This document shows positions 32,560-43,600 of a stretch of DNA of 64,000 nucleotides, piece by piece. The translations under genes were made by a program, and so were the position numbers. How positions within the stretch are numbered: the first letter of the stretch is position 1; each line of letters starts with the position of its first letter. The notes beneath the pieces are model-generated. The model saw only the letters and a program-made list of their open reading frames with translations, was not told the origin of the DNA and did no database searches. Source of the DNA: Anthoceros angustus (taxonomy: Eukaryota > Streptophyta > Anthocerotopsida > Anthocerotales > Anthocerotaceae); contig MU008227.1 in the NCBI GenBank assembly GCA_010909165.1, forward strand, positions 1-64,000, written 5' to 3'.

Positions 32560-33950
32560 CCACCGCCTTATTTGCGGGTTCTTGGCGCCGCGGCTCTACC
32601 CCAGTGCTTCGCCGCCCGCTGCGCGCCTCGCCCGGCGGTGACCTCGCCGCGCCGCGATCCAGCGGCGCGCCTGCGCACTGCGCGCCAAGCCACGCGCCAC
32701 GCGCCGGCGTGCCGGCGCCCAGTGGCCACCGCCTCGTGGCCCACAGCGCCCGTGGCCACCGCGCGCCTTGTGCCGGCCACCGCGCACGCCGAGCCTTGCG
32801 CACGCGCGGCGAGCACGGCGCGCGCCAGCGGCCTGCGCCGGCATGACGCGGCACTTGCGCCGCCCCGGCCAGCCTCGCCGCCACGCTGACGCCGCCCGCC
32901 CGGCGCCTCGCCCCATGCGTGACCACTTTCGCGCCCGGCGCGCAACCTCGCCGCCAGTCGCGGCGGAGCGGCTGCCGCCCGCGCCGCCAGCGGCCTCGCT
33001 GACCAGCGGCAAGCGGCAACGCGCCCGCGGCTCGCGCTCGCGGCAGCGGCTGCGCGCCGCGCCAGCGGCTCGCCCCTGATCGCGGCATGCGCCGCGCCGC
33101 CCGTGTCGCGGCGAGCAGCGGCTTGCCCGGCGCCAGCGGCTCGCCCATCGCGGCGAGCAGCGCCGCGCGCGCCTGCGGCCGCCCCGGTCGCGGCAAGCGG
33201 CTGCGCCAGCTCGCCCGGCCTAAACCTAAACCACCTTGCCGCGTGCGCGACTCGCGGCCTTGCGCGTTCGCACTGCGCCGAGCTCGCGGCCTTGCCGCGC
33301 CGGCTTCGCGGCTTACGCGTTCGCTGCGGGCTCGCGGCCTTGGCGTTCGCGGATGCGCCGAGCTCGCGGCCTTGCCGCGCGCAGCAATCGCCCGCAGCAG
33401 CGCGCGCCCGCGCCCGCAGCAACCTCGCCCAGCGCGGCAGCGGGCTTGCGCGCGCCCGCGCCCGGCTTGCCCCGCCGCGGCAGCAACGCGCGCGCGCGCG
33501 CGGCTCGCCCGGCGCGGCGGCAGCGGCTTCGCCGCGCGCCAGCGCGCCTCGACCAGCGCCGCAGCAGCTGCGCGCCGCGCCCGCCTTGGCTTCGCCCTTG
33601 CGGCAGCGGCTGCGCGGCGCCATCGCCCAGCGGCCGAGCAGCGGCGCCGCGCGCTTGACGCCGCCCGTGGCAGCGCGCGCCGCGCCGCGCGCGCGCTGCG
33701 CCCGCGGCCTAAACCCTAAACCCTGCCGCGTCGGATGCGCGCTCGCGCGCTGCAGCGCGCTTCGCGGCGGCTGCGCTTCGCGGCTGCGCCGGCTTCGCGG
33801 CCTTACGCGCGTTCGCGGCTCGCGGCGGCTTCGCGGCCAGCCGCGTTCGCGGATGCGCGAGCTCGCGGCCTTGCCACGGTCGCCGCTCGCGGCCTTGCGT
33901 TCGGTGCCCAGCGGCGGGCGCTCGCGGCGTTCGCGCCGCGATATGGATCA
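32560..33950 (-). repeat. extremely G+C-rich repeat block in the Copia-C leader
   Basis: About 1.4 kb built almost entirely of C, G and CpG-rich words such as CTCGCGGCCTTGCG and CGCGTTCGCGG. It lies between the 5' LTR and gag, so in the element it is leader. Two telomere-like runs, CCTAAACCTAAACC (33,219-33,232) and CCTAAACCCTAAACCCTG (33,708-33,725), are each followed by the same series of repeats, indicating a higher-order duplication. Long open frames on both strands here are composition artefacts. Confidence 0.85.
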
Positions 33951-33994
33951 CTGCAATTCCACAAGCTGCGCGACCTGCGGCTAGAATACGCTAG

Positions 33995-34256
33995 TATCAC
34001 ACAACAAGACCAAAGCTCGATACCGGTTGATGGATCGTGTGGCGGTGATGGTGGAAGAGGAGAGGAGGAAGCAAATGTATCTCTCTCATTGAGATGAGGC
34101 TGGGGTATTTATACCCTCCGGTGAGGGCTCCTAGGAAGCTCCACAAGAAGCCCTAGGAAGCAGTAGCACAAGCTTCCTGGATTATTAGCTTCAGCTAACT
34201 AATGACACCTAACTTAGACTAAGCGTGTTAGTCTAAGTACATTGAATACCCATACA
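33995..34256 (-). repeat. Copia-C 5' LTR
   Basis: About 262 bp matching the left LTR. A degraded primer-binding complement may be present just left ('gctagaatacgc' near 33,980, compare GCTCTGATACCA). It ends 'cccatacata', where the left LTR has 'cccttaca'. Confidence 0.75.
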
Positions 34257-35633
34257 TACTCCTCCTCCATTTTCCTCTTTCGGCCTCCATCCTTTATCAC
34301 GGTGTGGCATTGCCTCAGCGGGGCTCCTTGTGTGAGTCCATGCTCTTAGCATCAGGGGCGCAGGTATGTGTGGAGCGAAATTAGGCACATCGTCCACTTG
34401 ACACCGCCTCCCTACTGGCGTCCATGTTCTTTTTAGTGTCCCCGGCCTCCATCTATGCTTTGGCCTTTGCCGATATCAATTGCATTGCATGTTGCCCTCT
34501 TAGTCCTCCATCATTCTCTCTCCCTCGACAAGCTGCCTCATGTTAATTCTACTTTTTGCCTTGCCCGACCATGGCTGCTTCTTTGGTGATCCTTTGCTTT
34601 ACATCCGTCCTCCGCCACCCGCTCCTCCCGGTCCCCCTGCAATTTTTTGGCTGTCCATAGTGCACACAAGTGTGTTACTTCCTGCTGACGGAACAGTCGC
34701 CCCCCTCCATGCTCCAGCAGCCGACTCCTCTCCTCCACACACCTTCTTCCTGCCCTCCATCGACGTCGTCACTCCATCTGATGCCAGCGGCCTCCACCCT
34801 CCGCATAATCACCTGGCGGTCGCGGGCACCCCTCCACCTCTTTTCCATTATTTGCTTGCTGCCCGCCAGCAACCCTCGTGGCCCACCTCCGATTGACCCC
34901 ATTCCGGGCATCACGGCTTCCGCAACCACAGGCGATCGTGGTGGTGCGGGCACCTAATATAAATCCACGTAGCATTTCCCCTCAGCTGCCTCCCTCCTGC
35001 ATGCTTTCTCAAGACAGCGCCTCCCGTCTCCACTTCCTGCTCCTTGTTCATATTCGCCTTTCCCCCATTCAAATCGTTGTGCCTCGCCCCTCTGGCCTCC
35101 TTCCTCCCAAGCCCCTTGCCATGCCCGCATTCCTTGATCTCTCGGCGTCCGTCACCACCTCGTGCACCACGTTGCCTCACCGCTTCCTTCCATCGTCTCG
35201 GAAAGGCCACCTTAATGAGGATCCATCTCCAATTCAATGTCGTTAAGCAAAATGGTCATTTCCTTGTTCTCCTTGCAATGCTTTTGAACCTCACAGGGGT
35301 CTTGTCCTTTAATCACTGTCTTACCATTGTAGGAACTCGGGGCCTGGAACCCCCACTACTCGCGACACCGCCACAGCTGCATGGAAATCGTCCTCCTTCA
35401 ACCTCCCATACTGCCTCTTGCTTCCGTTAGGGCCATCTTGATTCTCAAACCTCACCACCCAACCAGCATGTCCTCCCTTTCCCCACGGGTTTGGATCCAT
35501 CCCCCCGTATTTTCCTAGCCTCTCTTTTGCTGCAATTTCATACTTTGATGGCTCAAACTTCCCATTCCTCTTGAGCTCCATCCGAGCCCATTGTCGCGTC
35601 TTCTTGGCCAGTCAGTCGGTAGCGCCCAATCCG
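34257..35633. other. no assigned gene; pyrimidine-rich plus strand with one coding-like fragment
   Basis: Most of the stretch is C/T-rich and noncoding. The one protein-like piece is on the minus strand at about 35,610-35,321: KFEPSKYEIAAKERLGKYGG, MDPNPWGKGGHAGWVVRFEN, RQYGRLKEDDFHAA. I do not recognise it. It lies next to the G1 LTR and may be a host fragment or an unknown element ORF. Confidence 0.35.
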
Positions 35634-36479
35634 TGTCGTTGTAGTAGGAGGTCCGTTCCCAAGAGAATGATAGGCTCCGTTGGCCCCGTTTTGTCGTTTC
35701 TCACCTCACGTAGTACGTTTCGGACTCCACACACACATTCATCGTTTCGACCTTCTCGTAGCGTTCACCAGACGGGCCAGGCGTGGCCAAACGTTTAAGG
35801 ACCCGTTCGCGTCCGTATCATTCAAGTTTGTCACTCGTCCCTCTGGTCCGTTCCTCTCACCATTCACACTTCACTCATTATCCTTGGAGAAAATCGCGGG
35901 TGGCTGCGCGGTCCGGACCTCCTCCGTCGCTCTGCCAGGCCTCTCCGTCCGGGCTCTACACGCCCTCCGAAGTTCCTCTGGCTCACGCGTTCCGGTCCGT
36001 CCGACGCTGGGTCGCTGCTCGAGATGAGCAAGGGTCCCGGGTCGCCCTTCCCTGCACACACCACCACACGTTAGGGTCCGTCACCAGGACCTTGATCGAT
36101 CTCTCGGGCGCCGGGCACCTTTCGATGACTCGGGACTCACGCTGAAGGCACACAAGGGCTGCAAGAGCAGCGGCATCAACACCAAGAAAGATGCTTTACT
36201 TTGCAAGCGGCCTTAGCCCTCTTATACTACGCCCAAGGTCGGCGTCTTTATTACCTATTACGGTGATGGCCCCTCGGTCGCCTGTCGGCCGCCTACTATT
36301 TCCCTTATTCCACCTATCTCGCCGTCGGTGGTGGGTGCAGGGTTGCCCAGTTCGCCTTGGCTGGCGTAGCCCTAGCCACGACAAGCTGCGGCGCGCAATC
36401 GGATGATCCGCGGCCCTACCTCTCCCGAGACTACTGTTAGGCTGCGCTACCGGCGGCGGCCTGACAACGGCGGTCACCA
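35634..36479 (-). repeat. Gypsy-G LTR, copy in G1
   Basis: About 846 bp with two further copies: 59,296-60,120 (plus) and 60,631-61,463 (minus). On the minus strand it starts TGGTGACC at 36,479, right after a polypurine tract. Shared landmarks are 'aagagaatgataggctccg', 'ggccaaacgtttaaggaccc' and a TATA-like TATAAGAG (minus, 36,219-36,226). The far edge may lie up to about 33 bp beyond 35,634, because a primer-binding-like TTGGGCGCTACCGAC follows at about 35,630-35,615. Confidence 0.85.
36219..36226 (-). promoter_or_regulatory. LTR TATA box of G1
   Basis: TATAAGAG on the minus strand; the G3 LTR has TATAAAAG at the matching place (61,202-61,209), and the G2 copy is mutated to 'agtaaaag'. Confidence 0.55.
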
Positions 36480-36502
36480 CTAAATCCTCCTCCCCCTCCT
36501 CT
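36480..36502 (-). other. Gypsy-G polypurine tract
   Basis: On the minus strand GAGGAGGGGGAGGAGG then ATTTAG precedes the LTR. The same tract lies at 59,273-59,295 (plus) and 61,464-61,485 (minus), always touching the TGGTGA LTR end. Confidence 0.8.
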
Positions 36503-36559
36503 CTTATCTGTTGGCGGGCCACGGTTCGTGGGCCCTCAGAAGATGGATTACATTTGGTG

Positions 36560-36840
36560 ATTGGTGGCCCCTCCGCTCCACAGTCGAACGAGGTCCAGTC
36601 TCGACTCCGGAGTTCGGACCTCTAGGTCCGGTCTTCTCTTCAGGGTCCGGACCTCAGGATCCGGTCTTCTTTCTGGAGTCCGGACCTCGGGGTGGACTCG
36701 CCTCTGAGGTCGATCTTGGGCCTTCCCCCAGGTCAGGACCTCGGGGTCGGTCTAAATCACTAAGTCTGGACCTCTGAGTCGGACTTTCTTCGAGGCGGAC
36801 CTCGGTCGGCCTTTCTTCAGTCAGGACAAAGTCCGGACTC
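36560..36840 (-). repeat. 3' UTR minisatellite of G1 (GGTCCGGACCTC-type)
   Basis: Imperfect 30-40 bp units built around 'agtccggacctc(g/t)gggtc'. GGTCCGGACC is a perfect palindrome. Equivalent arrays precede the LTRs of G2 (58,960-59,200) and G3 (61,560-61,810). Confidence 0.85.
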
Positions 36841-36845
36841 CACGG

Positions 36846-39435
36846 CTACGTTTCCCCCTCATTTGGACTTCTCAATGGTTCTGCCCAGGTCCTCCCATGT
36901 TCCCGGTTGCCCGGAGCCGCCCCTTCTACGGCCCCCCCAGGGCCCTCCTCCCCTCCTTCCGTGGTGAGGTGCGGAGTGCTTACCTCAGGCGCAGCGGCCT
37001 TCCCTACGTCCTGCTCCTCCAGCTGCTCCCCCTCGCCGCTGCTGCTGTCGTCGTCAAACAGCGCTCCTAAGGTCCCCGTGGCCGTGCTATCTCCGGGGCC
37101 CTCCTCCCTCGCTCCTCCTTCTGACCCATCTGGAAATCCGTCCACCTGCCGTGGGTGGCGCGACACCTCCAGTGCCTTGAGAAGCTCAGCGGCTGGTCGC
37201 CGCTTCCTTCTCCGAGGCGGGCGGTATCTCCATGCCCGACTCTGGCTTCCTCCAGGCTCCTTCTTGACTGGCGTCCAACTCCTTGGATCGCGCCTATTCT
37301 CCTCCGTCTTGATGAGGCGCTCTATCTCTGCTTTCGAAGTCTTGGATTCTCCCGTTGAGAATCCCGTGTTATGCTCCAGCGTCTTGGAGTTGCGGCTCGG
37401 TGTCCTTCTTTGCCTTCCGGCTCTGCCCGCTCCTCACTTCCCTGCTTTTGAGTCCCCTATTTTGGTGCTGGCCTCCATCTCTTCCTCAGCGGCTCGCCGC
37501 ACTTTTGCTCAGCGCCACTGTTGGCCGTTGGCAGCTGCCGTCGTCTCTCTCCACGGATTCGAATCGTCGGTAGTGATCGATGCGACGCCAGCGCGGCTAC
37601 CTCCGCGCGCCTTCACTGACCTCGCCCGGCTTGGTGTTGGTCTAGCCGAACCGCCTCGGCCGGTCAGCGGGCGTTCTCGCCGCCTGACCCTCCTCCGCCT
37701 CCTTGGCATACGCCCTCCCGTTGGAGGTCTTGAGTGCTTGGGCCTCCTGCGCCCAGTGCCGTTGGAGGTTCTTGGTCGGTCTTCTTTGGACCGTGGGACC
37801 TCTCACTCCGGCGTTTTTCCCTCCTCGATTCGGCGAGGATTCCTTCTTCTTAGCATCACATTTGCCTCCACGCTCGGAGGAGCACCATGCGCCTTCTTGT
37901 GGCCTCCACCTCCACAGGTCTTCTCAGTAGTCCCATAAAGACCCCAAAGCATCACCAGATCCATATTGTAAAGCCAGGCTGCCCAGCGTTCCTCCACAGC
38001 TACGGCGGAGATGCCAGTCGGCTAGGCACGGGCATCTCGGTCCGTTAAGGACCGCCATCTACTGATCCGGGAGGCGAGTTGATTTGGGCTCTCCGGACCT
38101 AATCAAGACCCTTAGGTCACGAGTGCTGAGTCAGGAGCCTCACCTTCCTTGGCCCTCTTGGCGCTAACTCCTCTCCTCAGCCCTTTTCCTCCACAGGGCT
38201 CGAGGTAGTGATGAAGGGTTCGGGGGCTGGCCCTTTGCCTCTCCCGGTGGAGGCAGGGGCCAGCGAGCTCGGTGGGGCTGCGGCCGGTGGCCTCCGCTCC
38301 TTGGGCGGCGTCCCTTTCCGCCGCCTTCTGCCTCCTCACTTCTTGCCACTCCGTTGGCGGAGGCAAGAACACAGGCGCCGTCCAGGTCTTTGCGTTGGCG
38401 GCCGTCTTCACTTCGCCGGTTCTGCAGGGTCCGGGGCTCAAGCGTTGTTGTTGTGGTTGGCTCTTTGCGGGCTGGAGGCCTAACTCCGATCTGTGGCCGC
38501 CTCTTCCTGCGCCCATTTGCTCGGTGGGGCACCGGAGAGGAAAGCGAGATGTCCTCCACACACTTCCCTAGGTGGCGGCGAGTCGCTCGGGCGTATGGAG
38601 TGAATCCCCTCAGTCGTCCTCCTCCGGACCCTCTTACTCCGGTGGGCCAGGCCTCCGCCTCCTGCGCTCTTCCACGCCTCCCGGTAGGCGGCGGCCCCTT
38701 CAGTGCTGGGTTCCTCTTCACTCTCGCCGGGAGGTTCGCGTGCCCCACGCGGGTAAAATAAGCGATAGCCGTGAGTGGCTTCTTCGCACCTCGACTTCGA
38801 GCTTCTGATTGACCAGGCGGGAATTATCTTGCACGGTCGGTAGCGTTTACGCCATGGAGTCGTGGAGGAACGCTAGATTATCCCCAAAAGGTGGTCCACC
38901 TTGGTGAGCATATTCAGGTGGGCGATAATGCCGCCCAGGCGTGCCCTCATCCAAGAGGTCGACGCCAGCCATCCGTTGGAGGACAGCTGCGTTCTGGTGC
39001 AAAGGCATGCAGCGGCTTCCACCTTCCCCTTCACCTTGAGGGTTATTTTCTCCTCCTACTTCTCCTGGCGGTAAACCACCCTCGGGACCTCCACAGTCCA
39101 CCTCACAAGGTCCTCCAGCGAGTTCTTGGATCGGACCTCCTTGTTGGCCCGTTCCCAGCTCTTTCAGGCGTACTCCGGACTGGGTAGGAGCAGCCTTCGA
39201 AGGTTCGAGCGGCTGGAAAATGTCAGTGCCACTCCTCCACCCGGCTCCTCCGCCTCCTCCGGCCACGGCCCGAAGTCGGGTGGCGGCGACAATGTTGCGC
39301 TCCACCAGCGCCATGGCTTCTCCCACGCCTCCGCGCTTTCTTGGGTCCCATCTTCACACTCCTTACCTTGTTCCAGCTGACAGGAGGCTCACAATCTCTC
39401 ACTCCTTGGTGCGCGGCGTGGGTTGCCCTCGCCAA
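36846..39435 (-). pseudogene. Gypsy-G extra ORF downstream of integrase, copy G1
   Basis: Sense-strand ORF lying after integrase and before the 3' UTR, about 2.6 kb (roughly 860 codons if intact), now frameshifted. It begins MGPKKARRRGRSHG at about 39,351. The next 500 bp read in pieces (LVERNIVAATRLRAVAGGGG). A mid-segment near 38,420-38,380 has FLPPPTEWQEVRRQKAAERD, then an Arg/Lys/Glu/Ala-rich part and coiled-coil stretch (about 37,900-37,200). The C-terminus (37,130-36,849) is acidic and well formed: ALFDDDSSSGEGEQLEEQDV, then EVSTPHLTTEGGEEGPGGAV. Partial copies exist in G2 (twice), G3 and at the window start. Function is unknown. Extra ORFs are known in some plant Gypsy lineages; whether this is one of them needs a profile search. 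Confidence 0.65.
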
Positions 39436-40100
39436 AGTGAACCGCGGAAGGGTGCACAGCGATCAAAAGACAACGCCCGAAGCCGGGTGTCACGGCGAGA
39501 GAATCTGCAATCGCCCGGCGAAGTTGTTTGGAAGAATGACCTCGCCTACGCTTCTCTCCGTCGGAAATGCTTGGTCGCGGAAGGGCTCTTATTGTTGTCA
39601 TCAAGCTGTCGAGCGGCTTACTCTGCGCCTGCAGCCACTTCCGCTTACTCGGCCTTCTGTTGCCGCGGTGCGGAGCATGAATACACGCTGCTGACCCTTG
39701 GCAATGCTACGATCACAGTGGTGCTGCATGCCGTCTACCGCTACCTACCATCCGTGGCGCCGCCACTCTAACTCCGCTCCAACTTCTAAGTTACTTTTCT
39801 TGGCGTGCCCATCCGTTTTGGCCGGGGTAGAGTCGGGACTTATCGATACTCGGTGCATGGTCGGAGGTCCTCGAAGTGGGCTCGGTCCAGTTACCACACG
39901 GTCCAGATGCGATCCGAAATGCGGTCGAGATCTGAGTCCGTTGCTTATTCCTCCCTCTCCGCCTTATTTTACTCCATACCTCTGAAAAAACAAACCCGAC
40001 TTATTCCTAACCCCAAGGGACTCGTTGTCCACACATACTCCCATTCTCATCATTTGGCGTCTCCGCCAGCACTAGGCATAATCTTCTTCACTACACGTTT
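39436..40100 (-). other. Gypsy-G spacer between integrase and extra ORF
   Basis: Noncoding on both strands by my reading. 39,780-40,060 is the inverted counterpart of about 51,760-52,040 in G2, sharing 'gcttattcctcc...cgccttattttac' and 'cctaac(c)cccaaggga'. It could hold an internal promoter for the extra ORF; no clear TATA box was seen. Confidence 0.5.
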
Positions 40101-40602
40101 GACGGGTGGGCAGCGATTCACCATCTAGTTGCGGTGAGCGGACCCATTCGCGTAGACACACTACTGGTAAGGCCCCATCCGCCATATGAAGTGAAGCTTT
40201 GCGGGAAGTGCATATGGCGATAAGTAAAGAAGGGCGGATCTCCTCCTTCACATACTCACCTTGCAGTCGGCCGGTCGTGCCATAGCGGCGATTTTGTACG
40301 ATTGCATTACATGCTGCGCCTCTTCTCGACCTTGGTATGCTGGACAAACCCTTGCACCGGATTTACCTTCTCCGCGTCCTGGCCCGCGGGGATGGTAACT
40401 TGAAGTATCCGATCGTGCGCATAGTTAGCTTATTGAGGATGCGTGAGATAAGTCCGTTGGTCTTCTCCGTTAACCCATTGGCCTTGGTTGTATGGCCGTC
40501 TTGCGATGAGTTATGCAGTAGTTAAGTCATTAGGTTATCATCATTGAGGAAATGGTTCCCCTATAAACACCCTGCAGCGGGCACCGTGCGGCGTGATGAT
40601 GT
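40101..40602 (-). pseudogene. Gypsy-G1 integrase, C-terminal part (left of Copia-B)
   Basis: Minus-strand text near 40,480-40,410 reads NGLTEKTNGLISRILN, the usual Gypsy integrase core end ('GQ.E..N..I...L'). The upstream half of the domain is 6.6 kb away at 47,249-47,903, because Copia-B inserted between them. Confidence 0.7.
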
Positions 40603-40778
40603 TGTTTACTTTATATCATGCATTCAGCCTAAGACATAGGCTAGAAAGCATAACACAGAGGTATGTATTAATGAGCGGAGAATATCTTAAATACAAAATT
40701 GATGTGTCTCTTGAGTTCGTATCTAACCTCTAGTATAGAAACTAAGGTATAAACTATGTTAGGGTTTCATTCCTAACA
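40603..40778 (-). repeat. Copia-B 3' LTR
   Basis: 176 bp, TG...CA. It differs from the 5' LTR by one or two substitutions and a handful of 1-3 bp indels, so insertion may be recent relative to the surrounding Gypsy. Confidence 0.95.
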
Positions 40779-41627
40779 CTCCCACTAAACCAACATGGTT
40801 TATACAACCATAGGTTTGAACTTACAATCATTGTATACAATTCATGACTACTCTCAATGGCGTTACGTACTCGGATACACCGCATGGAGCTCACGTCTTC
40901 CTTGTATCTTGCTGGATATATTCAGCATTGATTACGCGCACAAACCTAAAGATGAAGACACGCCTGGAGCTTCACGTGCCCCTGCTGAGTCCTCGACACA
41001 CCAACATGAAGAGAGCTAGCAGCCTGGGAGTGGGGCACGCGGACGGTGCGACACGCCGAGCAAATCGCAAGTAGCACCGCAGGCGCCCTCCCGATTCGTG
41101 GCGCCCTCCGGAAGGGCTCCACAATTTTAATTGAGCTGGAATCCTCGAGTCAACCCGACATGACCAACATAGACACGCCGACAACACCACCGACGGCGAC
41201 TCGGCGTGGAGCTTCCCTCATCATCAAGCGGAGGAAGAGCTCCCACTGCACTTATGCTAGAACGGCAAGTTCTGCCATGGCAACCCCGGATGAAATGGAA
41301 GCTCTGGTAGAGAGGAGGTGGCCCGGCAGACAGTAGAAGAGGAAATGAACAAAGCTGCGCCGGACGAAGCCTTCGACGCATAGGGATCAGCAGCGGAGCG
41401 GTGAAGCGTGTGTGTGCATCGTAGTCATGCCCCTCTGGGAAAAGCATATAAGGTGGGTTTTCTACCTAATCCTGTTGCATTCCATGTCCGCGTTTTGATT
41501 TCAAGCTAAAGCTTCATCCTCCGAGACATGCATCGACACCACTAATCTAAGACTGACCTTCCCTTGCGGACTATGAGCCAGGCCATTCCTCATCGTAATA
41601 GTGGCGGTGGCCACTAAGGTGCACACC

Positions 41628-42430
41628 CTATGTGTGAATAGCAGCGATCTCTGTTTTAGCCATAGACACTGAGATAGTCGGTTGCTTTCTTAGAGTAGGG
41701 CGCTTGAGACCTAAAGGCAGCCATGTGCTGAAAATGTTTGGCCTTTGGGAGCCCTTTAGTAAATATGTCTGTTGCGGTGAGTGCTTATGTATTGCACCTT
41801 GATAGCTCCTCGTTACGCTTTCGTCCCTAATATAGTGATGGTACAATTCTATATGCTTAGTAATGCGTGGAACACAGGATTAGAAACAAGGGCTATAGCA
41901 CTCATGTTGTCACAAAGGTCTTGTGATAGGGCCTTCCGAGTTTGGTTTCTTGACTCGAGGCTATCGTTGCCATTCGGTCTCATGCGAGGCATCTGTAGAG
42001 CTTTGTACTCCGCCTCGATTGAGGACGAGCAAGTGAAATGCCTTCTTCTGACTCCGGTGGCAGACCACGAGGGCGGCAAGAAACAATATGCCCGGGACTC
42101 CCGAGTGTCGGCCGACCGATCGGCATCGGCAGAGATAAGTGTCAATGTACTCCCACTAGATGTATATTGTAGGCCATAGGAGATAGTTCCTCGGAGATAT
42201 CTATATATCGTTTAACGGCTGCCCAATGCAACCGTCCAGTTGTTTGAGGAATTGGGAAGCGCTTTAAGCGATATCGGCCTCGTCCAATTTGCTAGAAAAA
42301 TCAAGCAACCCACCAGTAAGGCACAAGACTCATATCGAGATCTCTTGGGACTCGGTGGTGACATGTCATGTGTCAACTTCTCCCCCACAGCTGATGGTGT
42401 GGCCACAGGACGAGCCGCATCCAAATTAAA
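41628..42430 (-). pseudogene. Copia-B RNase H region
   Basis: Minus 42,424-42,230 reads MDAARPVATPSAVGEKLTHD and YESCALLVGCLIFLANWTRP, the RT-RNase H linker of Copia. At about 42,030 SSSIEAEYKALQ is the RNase H catalytic TEAEY-type motif. Continuity is lost through small indels. Confidence 0.85.
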
Positions 42431-43600
42431 CCGCTTCAGGATTTCCTTAAGGTACTTAGTGCAGTGTAAATGTAATCGCTTTGTTTCTAAGAATCAATTC
42501 CTAGGCGGTGTAGTTCACCACAGTCCGTCATTTCGAACTCCTGCCGTAACATGTCTTTAACTCTGTCCATCTGGCCTAGGTCATTACTAAGAAGGACACG
42601 ATCATCCACATATAAGGCCAAGATGACAAAAGCACAGCTGAGATAAAATACATTGGTATCCGGGACTTTGAAGAAAACCCATTACATAGTATTTCATAAT
42701 ACGTTTATACGTGCCCGAGGGCTCTGTTTCACCGTAAATTGTCTTGAGGAGTTCTATGACTTTCTTAGCAGCCTTCTATGAACCCTTGGTTGCGGCATGT
42801 ACAAAGTTTCCTCGAGTTCACCGTGGAGGAATCGCACACATCCATCTGGTGCACTTCCAAGTTGTACTCTGCGGCCATTGCAAGCAAAATTGAATGGACG
42901 GGCTTAACCTTTGGGAAAACGTCTCACCATAGTCTATACTGTGGATCGACTAAACCCCTGCAACTAACCACGGATTTATAGCGTGCAATTGTTCCGTCAG
43001 TTCAACTTGGTCTTGAAGACCCACTTACAACTAATGGGCTTTCTTCCTGCTGGTAAGTCAACAAGCTCCCATGTATTGTTTTTAATGACGTATACTCGTC
43101 ATCTATGGATTTCCATGATGTTCCCCATCGGGCCATTCAGAGCCTCAGGTAAGTCGAGGATCCGGTCTAACATCGGGTACATAAAGATGCAAGCGTTTGC
43201 AGTCTGCGAAATCCCGAGCTTGATAAGGTGGTTCCAGCCAATTTTCCCTTGTTAAATGCTTCACGAGTTGGGTACCTAGTCTCGGTGAACTTCATCTAGA
43301 TGATTGTCTCGTGCGGGATCACCAACATGGAAATCAACATGAAAACACATCATCGAGAACCTTGCATGGACAGCTCATCATCATCCATCGTGAGGTACAT
43401 CCTCAAAGATCCGTCAATCGATCCAAGTCATCTTGACAGAGTAGGAGCGGCAGGCAAGGTATCCGGCAAATCCTCGATCTGCTCGACTTCATTTATGTTG
43501 CCATTAGCATACGGCTCGATCAGGCGTCTCGTGATCTGTCATCGTGGGTGGATCTCCATCGTCTGAGGATATGTGTAAGGAGATATGGAGAAGGATCTTC
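42431..43600 (-). pseudogene. Copia-B reverse transcriptase region
   Basis: Placed by order between integrase and RNase H. The frame is shattered: readable RT segments are short on the minus strand, and I did not find an intact YVDD box. The call rests mainly on position inside a bounded element. Confidence 0.6.

Larger units (their letters stand above)
28272..34256 (-). mobile_element. Copia-C retrotransposon, minus strand, both LTRs present, non-functional
   Basis: Left (3') LTR about 28,272-28,548, right (5') LTR about 33,995-34,256. Order on the minus strand: 5' LTR, G+C-rich leader, gag, integrase, RT, RNase H, polypurine tract TAAGTGGGAGGT (28,549-28,560), 3' LTR. All coding parts are frame-broken. 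The outer LTR edges and the target duplication could not be fixed exactly. Confidence 0.85.

Noticed and set aside
33708-33725. True telomere or chromosome end
   Set aside because: Only about 2.5 telomere-like units, embedded in a retrotransposon leader with unique DNA on both sides.
32568-33984. Long Ala/Arg-rich ORFs (up to 351 residues) on both strands
   Set aside because: Stop codons are rare by composition in such G+C-rich DNA; overlapping frames are open on both strands with no domain signal.
28272-34260. Exact target duplication for Copia-C
   Set aside because: I looked for matching 5-mers outside the LTRs but the LTR edges are too uncertain; no convincing match was found.
36907-37938. 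343-residue plus-strand ORF over the 3' part of G1
   Set aside because: It is antisense to the element, Pro/Ser/Arg-rich without domains, and the equivalent antisense frames in G2 and G3 are short and different. The sense strand gives a coherent coiled coil and acidic tail.
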